Shown in pieces: positions 1 to 7,000 of a DNA stretch of 8,416 nt (positions are counted from its first letter, which is position 1; every line of letters starts with the position of its first letter). The stretch is taken from the NCBI GenBank assembly GCA_945900935.1, contig CAMDKT010000240.1:1-8416 (forward strand), given 5' to 3'. This DNA comes from Candidatus Sulfopaludibacter sp. SbA3 (GTDB lineage Bacteria; Acidobacteriota; Terriglobia; Bryobacterales; Bryobacteraceae). The notes beneath the pieces were generated by a model, which did no database searches, was not told the origin of the DNA, and saw only the letters and a list, made by a program, of their open reading frames with translations. A program made the translations under genes and the position numbers.

Positions 1-1296
1 TTCAACGTAGCAGCTTCGCGAGCGAGGGACCGGATGTACCTGGTTCGCTCGGTAGAACCGGAGCAACTGAGCGAGAAGGACCGGTTGCGGCGCGGTCTCA
101 TCGCACACTTCGCGACACCCTTCGCCCAAGATGAGATGCGCGTGGAGGACCTGCGCACACTTTGCGAGTCGCCTTTCGAACGCGAGATGTACGACGAACT
201 CACGCAGCGCGGCTACTGGGTGACGACTCAAGTGCGTGTCGGCCAGTTCCGCATCGACATGGTGGTTGAGGGACACAATGACGCTCGACTGGCGGTGGAG
301 TGCGACGGCGACAAGTACCACGGCGCAGACAAGTGGGCCGACGACATGCAACGCCAGCGCATCCTGGAGCGCGCCGGTTGTGTTTTCTGGCGCTGTTTCG
401 CCTCAGCTTTCATCCTCCGGCGAAAGGACATGCTGGACGACCTGGTGAAGACGTTGGCCGAGCGAGGTATCGAACCGATTGGGGCCGAAGGCGCGCCGAG
501 AAGTGTGCATACCGAGCACCGCGTTGTATCTTCTCTCATTGAGCCGCCTGTTGGGCCGGACACCGTCATGCCTGTTGAAGTTGTCGAGATCTCACAGTCA
601 CCGATTCCTGAGGCACCGTCGGCCCGAACGACTTCGGCAAGAGAATCCGCACCTCCAGTAGACGCTCGGCTGCATCCGTCGACTTCCGATGGAGATCTCT
701 TCGGCGGTAAGCGATTGATCGTTACTTCGGGCACCTCGCGAAACGCCAATCTGCGATTCACCGATTATGTGGAGTACGTTGGCCCTCCCGGGAAAGACCC
801 TCGCGGCATCAACGAACATGCCGTCTCGGAAGGCATTGTCCGGATCGTCGCGGTTGAAGGCCCAGTGATCGCGAAACGAGCCTACGACATTTACCTGACG
901 AGCTGCGGCATCAAGCGAATGGGCCATGAACTCATGAGTACAATGAATAAGGCGCTTTCCCATGCCATTCGACAGGGCCATGTTCTTTGTGAAGACGAGG
1001 CAGGTATTGGCGGCATCCTTTGCTCCGTAGTTAGAATAAAGGGGAGCACTCCGATCAGATTGCGAACCAGGGGGCCGCGGTCATTCGAAGAGATCCCGCG
1101 GAGCGAGCTACAAGTTGTCGCCAGGTATCTGTTGGAGCGGCACGGATTCCTATCTGGTAGTGACGATCATCTGCGTGCGGTCTTAGCGTGTTTTGATCTC
1201 AAACGGCTGACCACGCAGGTCGGTACGACGTTGTTGGATCTCATGGAGGGGAGTTTCCCTTACGTGGACGAGTTCTTGAGCGGGATGCGGGAATAG
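1..1296 (+). CDS. C-terminal part of a superfamily 1 helicase fused to a Vsr/MTES-like nuclease (5' end outside window)
   Basis: The frame is open from the first base, so the gene continues upstream; the ATG at 34 is internal. The first residues, FNVAASRARDRMYLVRS, match helicase motif VI of the Dna2/NAM7 (UPF1-like) superfamily 1 helicases, which move on nucleic acid using ATP. Residues about 55-155 of the fragment resemble the Vsr/MTES-type PD-(D/E)xK nuclease domain: an SPFE motif (E60), RIDMVV (D86) and VECDG (E100, D102) followed by KYH, the likely metal-binding site. A low-complexity linker rich in P, S and T (about 165-230) leads to a region at about 271-330 (SEGIVRIVAVEGP, then CGIKRMG) that resembles DUF3320. 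Similar helicase-nuclease fusions, such as DUF4011-helicase-Vsr proteins, have been linked to phage defence, but the N-terminal half needed to place this one is missing. Helicase-nuclease identity is well supported; a defence role is inference. No partner gene follows closely. Confidence 0.85.
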   Translation, partial: FNVAASRARDRMYLVRSVEPEQLSEKDRLRRGLIAHFATPFAQDEMRVEDLRTLCESPFEREMYDELTQRGYWVTTQVRVGQFRIDMVVEGHNDARLAVECDGDKYHGADKWADDMQRQRILERAGCVFWRCFASAFILRRKDMLDDLVKTLAERGIEPIGAEGAPRSVHTEHRVVSSLIEPPVGPDTVMPVEVVEISQSPIPEAPSARTTSARESAPPVDARLHPSTSDGDLFGGKRLIVTSGTSRNANLRFTDYVEYVGPPGKDPRGINEHAVSEGIVRIVAVEGPVIAKRAYDIYLTSCGIKRMGHELMSTMNKALSHAIRQGHVLCEDEAGIGGILCSVVRIKGSTPIRLRTRGPRSFEEIPRSELQVVARYLLERHGFLSGSDDHLRAVLACFDLKRLTTQVGTTLLDLMEGSFPYVDEFLSGMRE

Positions 1297-1544
1297 CCTG
1301 TCTCGCGACTCCGCCTGGTGCTAACCGAACATCCCCGCCAAGCCCGCCGCAGAACCAACCATCAGACCAACGGCTACAATTCGGTGCAAAGGACACCGGT
1401 GAGTCCGGTGCGCACTTCCAGCGTGCTTCCCGTCCCTTTCCAAGCGAGCGGACCGCACGGTCGCGCCGTAACCGCATCATTTCCACAGATTGCACATTGG
1501 CCGCCTGCGCATCCCGCCTTCGTCTCTGCGAGAATAGCTATGAA

Positions 1545-1784
1545 GTGGCGCTGAACTTCGAGTGGGACGCCCGCAAGTCCGTAGGTAATCTGGCCAAGCA
1601 CAGAGTATCCTTCGAGGAAGCCACTGCCGTGTTTGCCGATCCTCTTGGCCGCATAATGAGTGACCCCCGTCATTCGATCGTCGAAGATCGCTATGTGCTG
1701 CTGGGAGTTTCACTGCGAAGGAGATTGCTGGCAGTCATGTACACGGAGCGCGGCGACGCATCAGGAACGCCATCGAGATTATGA
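1545..1784 (+). CDS. brnT: BrnT-family toxin, C-terminus altered by a frameshift/deletion
   Basis: BrnT proteins are small RelE-fold ribonucleases that block translation and are neutralised by BrnA. The family pattern is clear: NFEWDARKSVGNLAKH, VSFEEATAVFADP, then DPRHSIVEDRYVLLG and a LLAVMYTERGD strand. GTG at 1545 is chosen because homologues begin just before the FEWD motif; a TTG at 1497 in the same frame would add 16 atypical residues. The reading frame gives 79 residues, shorter than the usual 90-100. After TERGD the frame yields ASGTPSRL and stops, whereas the typical tail (I-R-I-I-S-A-R then R-E-R-x-x-Y-E-E) is absent. One base over, from 1759, the sequence reads HQERHRDYEEPTQ and stops at 1800, a recognisable BrnT tail. 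A small net deletion near 1757 therefore seems to have shortened and shifted the gene. Activity of the product is uncertain. The 250 bp before it hold no gene I can support. Confidence 0.8.
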   Translation: MALNFEWDARKSVGNLAKHRVSFEEATAVFADPLGRIMSDPRHSIVEDRYVLLGVSLRRRLLAVMYTERGDASGTPSRL

Positions 1785-2047
1785 AGAACCAACCCAGTAA
1801 AGCATCGGCGGCCAAAGTCGATAACGAAGAGATTCTTCCGGAGTATGCCTTCAGTCGTGCAATGCCCAATAAGTTCGCGGCCCGCTTCGCGGCCGGCAGC
1901 AACGTTGTGCTACTTGAGCCTGACGTGGCCGCCATGTTTCCCAGCGCTACAGAAGTCAATGAAGCCCTGCGAGCCCTCGCTGGAATCATTCAAAAAAACC
2001 GGGCGGCCCATCGGCCGGGCCGGCCTAACCCGCGCCGAACGGCATGA
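1781..2047 (+). CDS. Antitoxin partner of BrnT (BrnA position, ribbon-helix-helix-like)
   Basis: This 88-residue protein starts at an ATG that overlaps the TGA of the shifted brnT frame (ATGA at 1781-1784) and lies inside the ancestral brnT tail, the usual brnT-brnA overlap. Residues 18-31 (ILPEYAFSRAMPNK) resemble the YDFSK-type segment by which BrnA-like antitoxins grip the toxin. Residues about 40-70 (a SNVVLLEPDV strand, then FPSATEVNEALRALAGII) have the strand-helix-helix layout of a ribbon-helix-helix DNA-binding domain. A basic, proline-rich tail follows (KNRAAHRPGRPNPRR). Its sequence differs from classical BrnA, so the gene name is withheld; it matches a family of small antitoxin-like proteins with a DPDVAxxFP...VNEALRAL pattern. 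It appears intact. It probably represses its own promoter as BrnA does, but I see no operator. Its ribosome site is weak, so coupling to brnT translation is likely. Confidence 0.75.
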   Translation: MKNQPSKASAAKVDNEEILPEYAFSRAMPNKFAARFAAGSNVVLLEPDVAAMFPSATEVNEALRALAGIIQKNRAAHRPGRPNPRRTA

Positions 2048-2442
2048 CGAATCGCCGCCGGTTTCTACAATTTCCGTATCGCGAGCCCGATGATTGGCGT
2101 GAGGCCGCTTCAAGATCATGCGTGTCCAACTCTGCCATCACACCGGGGCCACTTTAATAGAGACCCTGCACGCAAACGGAGTTCTGGAAGTGATCTTTGC
2201 CAAAAAAGCCGCCGAACACCGCTTGGGAAAACGCAAAGCTAAGTTTCTTCCCATCCAATATTCGGTCGAAGAAATCGAGTCCATAACAGCCGTCAAACGC
2301 CGCCTCCACCCGAATGGGAGCCTCGACCGCAATACGTTTTTCGAGCAACCTTAACGCGCCGCGCCTTCCATTCTTTTTGCTAACCTCCGCCCCCACCCCG
2401 GTGCCAGAGACCCACTCGCGCCGCCTGGAAAAGGAACCGGCC
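2048..2442. other. Weakly coding stretch between the toxin-antitoxin pair and the TPR gene
   Basis: This 395-bp stretch holds no gene that I recognise. It contains a 37-codon frame starting with an ATG at 2044 that overlaps the antitoxin stop (MTNRRRFLQFPYREPDDWR and onward), and the 78-residue plus-strand ORF at 2118-2354 listed separately. The minus strand is also open through most of the region. From 2355 to 2442 I see neither a gene nor a convincing terminator hairpin for the minus-strand TPR gene that ends at 2443. Confidence 0.5.
2118..2354 (+). CDS. Small hypothetical protein, doubtful
   Basis: The ORF runs from ATG at 2118 to TAA and gives 78 residues with no signal peptide or membrane segment. 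A stop codon at 2100 in the same frame rules out a longer start. The middle is lysine- and arginine-rich (FAKKAAEHRLGKRKAKFLP) and is followed by a segment likely to form a helix (VEEIESITAVKRRLHPNG). I recognise no family. The only purine-rich stretch upstream, GAGG at 2101-2104, is too far from the ATG to be a good ribosome site. The opposite strand is also open here (a 64-residue frame and a longer one), so chance is a real possibility. It lies in the same direction as the toxin-antitoxin pair but 70 bp beyond it. It may be a true small gene, a relic of a larger one, or noise. Confidence 0.3.
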   Translation: MRVQLCHHTGATLIETLHANGVLEVIFAKKAAEHRLGKRKAKFLPIQYSVEEIESITAVKRRLHPNGSLDRNTFFEQP

Positions 2443-3141
2443 TTAGAGCGCGGACAGAGCGGCGTTAGCCAGATCGCGCAGTGTCCTATCGGTAGTGGCG
2501 CTGGCCGCCTGCCGCAGATGACGCTTCGCCTCGGAGGTCCGTCCAGAGAGGATATAGAGACGCCCAAGACGGTAATGGATTGCTGGATCTCCAGGAGAGC
2601 GTTGCGCGAGGGCGGCTTCAAACTGAAGGATCGCTCCCGCCGGGTCGTCACGCTTGAAGCGGACCAGACCCAATGCGCTATGGACGCGGGCGCGAAGTGT
2701 CGCCGTGGCTTCCAACCATTCCTCCGGCGCGATGCGGAGCGGGGCTTTGGCGGTCTCCAGCAGCGCAAGGGCATGCTGGGCGGACTGAGCGGCACGGTCC
2801 AGGTTCCCGTTGCCATTGGCGAGTAGTTCAGCCAGTTCGACTAGCAATGGTACGTAGCCGGGGGCGATGGCCAAGCCCCGAGTGACGGCGGCAACGGCTT
2901 CATCCGATTGACCTTGTGACCGGTAGACTCTCGCCATAAGTTCGTATACGGGCAGACGAAGCTTCGATTGCGGGAAGGCAAGTTCGAAAAATTCGCCCTT
3001 TTCGATCACTGGTCCATCGTGAACGTCGAGATAAGCGTCATACTCGGCGATGGTTTTGGCCTGCAAGTCCGGCAGAAACTGGGAGTACGATGGGAGACGG
3101 AACAGAATGAATAACGCCGGTAACCATACTCGCTGGATCAC
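2443..3141 (-). CDS. Secreted tetratricopeptide-repeat (TPR) protein
   Basis: The 232-residue product starts with a GTG at 3141, preceded on its strand by a GAGA ribosome site about five bases away. Residues 1-20 (basic IQR, then LPALFILF and a PSYSQ end) read as a signal peptide, so it should be exported to the periplasm or outer membrane. Residues 23-62 carry QAKTIAEYDAYLDV and a FPQSKLR motif, seen ahead of TPR units in many acidobacterial proteins. TPR-like units follow at about 64-97, 98-134, 149-182 and 184-217, with the usual small residues at helix contacts (GQSDEAVAAVTRGLAIAPGY; GRTSEAKRHLRQAAS). TPR helices form protein-binding scaffolds; no catalytic site is visible. It shares its strand with the TonB-dependent receptor but is separated from it by an opposing gene, so it is not in one operon with it. 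The partner is unknown. Confidence 0.85.
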   Translation of the reverse strand: MIQRVWLPALFILFRLPSYSQFLPDLQAKTIAEYDAYLDVHDGPVIEKGEFFELAFPQSKLRLPVYELMARVYRSQGQSDEAVAAVTRGLAIAPGYVPLLVELAELLANGNGNLDRAAQSAQHALALLETAKAPLRIAPEEWLEATATLRARVHSALGLVRFKRDDPAGAILQFEAALAQRSPGDPAIHYRLGRLYILSGRTSEAKRHLRQAASATTDRTLRDLANAALSAL

Positions 3142-3991
3142 AATTCTCGTAGTATGTCACATTGTCGCGGCTGGTCAACCGATTGACGTTACCCCATTAT
3201 TACCAGTGGCCACAGGGGCAACCAGGGAGATTCGTCTAGCCGTCGTCGCCGGTGATCTGGAGCACGCCGCCGACCAATTGAAAACCCTGCAAGGGGCGGA
3301 TCGAGACTTATGGCGGGGGATTTTGGCGATCATTCGTAATGACACAACAACGGCGATCCGCGTGTTGCCGCGCAGCGGCACCCCAAAGGCGCTGGGGGTG
3401 GCCTACTATCTGGCAGGGCAGCATTTGTTGTTCCGGGAACAAATGGCGGCGGCCATCCGAATAGCACCCGATGACTTCGGCGCATATTACTACCTGGGCC
3501 GGCACTACGACTCCGATGTAGGCGATTCGGAAGCGGCGGCGAAATGGTTTCGTCTGGCGTTGGAACGAAACGGCGGCTATGCGCGAGCACGCTTTTATTT
3601 GGGTAACTGCCTGGAGCGTTTGGGAGAGGAGGCCGAAGCCGAGATCGAGTACCTGGCGTCCCTTTCGGTGGCGCAATCTCTGGTGGGCTTGGCCCGCCTG
3701 CGTCTTGGCGCAGGCGATGCGCGGGCGGCTAGTGGATTCGTCCAAAAGGCGATGGAGATGGATCCCCGCGACGTCAGCGCGCCGAAACTGGCCGCGCGAA
3801 TTTTCAGCGCGCTCGATAAGCCGCGCGATGCTTTGCGGGCTCTGGAAACGGCAGCGAGCCTGGCCCCGAGAAACGCCGCCATTCGCTACCAGTTGTGGCG
3901 CGCCTATCGGGCCGCCCAAGAGCCTCTAAAGGCCGCCGCCGCCTTAAGTGAGTTTGAGCGGTTACGGGCAGTCTATGGGACGAATCCCTGA
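3107..3991 (+). CDS. Secreted tetratricopeptide-repeat (TPR) protein, convergent with the TonB receptor
   Basis: The chosen ATG at 3107 gives 294 residues; a GGGAG ribosome site lies about ten bases before it. A GTG/ATG-type start further upstream, at 3050, would put 19 hydrophilic residues ahead of the signal peptide and deepen the overlap with the opposing gene, so it is less likely. Residues 1-23 (HTR, then WITILVVCHIVAAG) form a signal peptide. TPR or Sel1-like helix pairs follow at about 90-122, 124-157, 158-190, 192-222, 224-256 and 258-291, with characteristic segments such as AYYYLGRHY, ARFYLGNCLERLGEEAEAE and AASLAPRNAAIRYQLWRAY. It is probably a periplasmic scaffold. The gene starts inside the opposing TPR gene and ends 40 bp from the receptor's stop. 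Its function could concern envelope assembly or polymer uptake, but only the context suggests this. Confidence 0.85.
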   Translation: MNNAGNHTRWITILVVCHIVAAGQPIDVTPLLPVATGATREIRLAVVAGDLEHAADQLKTLQGADRDLWRGILAIIRNDTTTAIRVLPRSGTPKALGVAYYLAGQHLLFREQMAAAIRIAPDDFGAYYYLGRHYDSDVGDSEAAAKWFRLALERNGGYARARFYLGNCLERLGEEAEAEIEYLASLSVAQSLVGLARLRLGAGDARAASGFVQKAMEMDPRDVSAPKLAARIFSALDKPRDALRALETAASLAPRNAAIRYQLWRAYRAAQEPLKAAAALSEFERLRAVYGTNP

Positions 3992-3993
3992 GA

Positions 3994-4020
3994 AAAAGGG
4001 CTAGATGCGTCCGCCCTTTT
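3994..4020. terminator. Likely bidirectional Rho-independent terminator
   Basis: A perfect 8-bp inverted repeat (AAAAGGGC at 3994-4001 and GCCCTTTT at 4013-4020) surrounds an 11-base loop. It starts two bases after the stop of the plus-strand TPR gene and lies just past the stop of the minus-strand receptor gene. Transcripts from either side end the stem in a run of U (four on the plus strand, five on the minus strand). The stem is short and part of it is A-U, so its strength is uncertain. Confidence 0.65.
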
Positions 4021-4031
4021 GCGCGTGTTCC

Positions 4032-7000
4032 TCAGAAAATAAGTTTCAAACCAAGTTGGACCAGCCGTGGAGTGTTCGCTTGACCACCGATGATGCCGAA
4101 CGTCGCCGGGTTGTTTATATTCGAGGCCGGTCCGCCGAAGACCACGCGGTTCATCACGTTGTAGAACTCGCCACGAAGCTGGATGGCGAGCGCCTCGGTG
4201 ATGTGAACATTCTTGAATACGGAAAAGTCTTCGTTCAGGTACACCGGTGCCCGCACGTGGGGCATGCGGGGCGGCGCGTTCCCTATAGTAAAAAGTGCCG
4301 GCTGGCTGAAGGCGCCGATGTTCAAATAGCGGTCACGGGCAGGGTCGAAAGAACTCATCGCGACCGCGGATCGAACGTCCTTGCTGATCCAATTGGGCCG
4401 GTTGCTACCGCCAAATAGCGGCAGCGCGGGACCGCCGCCTACTGCGATCGTTGTGCCGGACCGGTACGACTGGATGGCGTTCAGCGCCCAGCCGCCAAAG
4501 GCTGCGTCTTTCACCCGCCCAGCGCCGGAGAGGAACTTCTTACCGCGCCCGAAGGGAAGATCGTAACTCCACGAAGTAACCATGACGTGGGTCTGGTCGG
4601 AGCCGACGATCGACTTTTCCAGTTTGCGGTTGAAGGTGTCAATCCCGCGCGAACCACCGCCGCCACCGGTGTCACCGAAAATGTCTCCCCCCGGAAATCC
4701 GACGTTCTTGGCAAGCGTGTAGGCGACAAGGAAAGACAAGCCGGAGGAGTGCCGCTTTTGAACACGCACTTGAATCGAGTTGTAAAAATTGTATCCCGTA
4801 GGTTGATAAACATCATCGATATTGGCGTATTGCGGGAAAGCCCGCAGGGCCTGGGCAACGGAGCCGGTAAAGCCAGGGTAGGGCAGTCGGATGTTAGCGG
4901 CGATGGCTTGCGGCGAGGACACGCTGGCGTTCAGCGTTTGGCCAAGACTGAGATAGCTCGGGTTCAACTGATTGGGAACCGATAAGCCCGTCCATGTGCC
5001 ACTGGACTTAGTCCCGATGTAGGCAGCATCCAGACTGATTCCAAAGGGCAATTCTCTTTGAATGGCAAAGGTCCAACTCTGTGACAGCGCCATGCGGTTG
5101 GCGTCGCCGTTGATCATTGTGACGCTCCCGTTGTTGTTCAGCGATGGATCGAAGACTGGCGGCAGGACGCTATTCGGGGGAAAACCGCGGTCTAGCGGGA
5201 ACGCGGAGGTGATCCCTAAATTGGTGGTTGTGTAGAAGGGTTGGAGCCCAAAGCCGGAACACCAGAACTGACAACTATTCATACGGCCAAAGGCCGTCTG
5301 CACGCGAAACACGCCATAGCCTAACCGGATAACGGTCTTGCGATCCATTGCATAAGTAAGGGCGAAGCGGGGGGAGAATCCCAATTTGTAGGCGGGGATA
5401 ATCTGGTTACTTCCCGTGCGCCCTTCCCCGTTACCGAGGAAGACCAAACCGCCGGGCCGGTTTCCCGCCGCGGGGTTGGGCCGGGTGGGGTCGAGGAAAG
5501 AGATGATGCCGTCGCGCTCCCGGACATAGCCCGGCAATTCATAACGCAAGCCCACACTGATAGTGAGCCGCGTGGAGAGCTTGAATACGTCTTCCGCGTA
5601 GAAGGCCAGGAATTGATCGTTGTATTGCCGGGTGGGAGCCGGTACCGCGGCGTTGGCGGAATAGACTTCGCCCAGTAGAAACGAGGCGAATGGATTCCCG
5701 AAACGCGCGAAGTCGGTACTATTCGGCTGCGACGTGGAAAGGGCGTTGAAGTTAAATGTGCCGCCTTCATTCCGCCGGTCCTGGACGGTCATCCGCCGAT
5801 ACCGGAAGGAGCCGCCAAATTTGACTTGATGACGGCCGTTCACCCATGACATATCGTCGGCACCGCTCCAGTTCTGGAAGAACTGCGGATCGGTTCCGTT
5901 GTTATTGGAGTTGCCCAAATTGGCATAGGGGGTGGGGCCGGCGAAGGTTAGGATGGGGAAGCCGCGAGAGGACTCCGATATCCCGGGAATCTTCAGAACC
6001 TTGTTGCCTTCACGCGGGTCCAGGAGCCAACGCGACCATGTCGGGCTGGTGGGCGTGTAGCCAAAGCCAATACGATTGAGCAGCGTGGGACTGATGGTGT
6101 ACGAGTGATTTAGACGCAGTCCGCTGGCGGTGGTTGGAGTCACGCGATAACCCGGATTCAACTCACCGGCCACGGGGCCGTTGATCGTTGTCTTGCCATT
6201 GACGTTCCAATAGGCCCCGGAAATCCGCTGCTTGGAATTGATCTGGTGGTCGACCTTCAAGCTCCAGTCGTTGTCGGTACTTGGCTGATTCTGCCGGCTG
6301 CGATAGTTGTTGAAAAAGCCAGGAAGGTCCGGCTGCGGGATCAGCGGGAGCGTCCGCTGGGCGACGCCGCTGATGCGGGAAGATGGAATCGTGTTGCCGG
6401 GAAACACCGCCCGCTGGAAGGCGCCGCTAGCATCGGCGGACGTAGTCGCCGGATCGTAAATAGGGAAAGGATAGTCGGAGAAATTGCCGCCGCGCTGGAG
6501 AGCGGTGGGAAGTGTGGCGAAGGCTCCCACGGGGACGCCGCCGCGGAGTTGGAATCCGGAGTAGGCAAAGAAGAAAAACGTCTTGTCCCGTCCGTTGTAC
6601 TTCGGCAAAACGACGGGACCGCCGAACGTGCCGCCGTACTCATTTTGACGGAGGATGGCCTTGCGGCTCCCCCCGAAAAAATTGCGGGAATCCATCGCCT
6701 CATTACGAAAAAATTCAAAGAGCCCCCCATGATACTTGTTGGTTCCGGAGCGCATGGTGAAGTTCATTACACCGAAGCCGCCTCCAAATTCGGCGGGGTA
6801 AAGCGTGTTCTGAACTTTGAACTCTTCCACCGCTTCATAGGGGGGGCTCGCCTCGGCAATGAATCCCGGAGCGCCCATGTTTTGCATGTCGATGCCGTCG
6901 ATAAGGACCTCCTGGCTGAAAGCGGGAGCGCCGTTGATGGATTTCGACCACTGGGTTCCGGTGACCCCGGGAGTGAGAAACATGAAGTTTTCGATCTGAC

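Noticed and set aside
1394..1410. A 6-bp inverted repeat (CACCGG/CCGGTG) upstream of the toxin gene
   Set aside because: It is short, GC-rich, has no T-tract and lies about 135 bp from the toxin start; it may be chance and I cannot call it an operator or terminator.
1374..1673. A minus-strand frame with a CxxC-like CAICGN motif
   Set aside because: It is antisense to the conserved BrnT core and the cysteines arise from that region; no start signal or family match supports it.
2154..2816. A 220-codon minus-strand frame overlapping the TPR gene
   Set aside because: Its first two thirds lie out of frame over the well-supported TPR gene and are rich in P, R and S, as expected of a shadow frame; the tail is protein-like but not recognisable.
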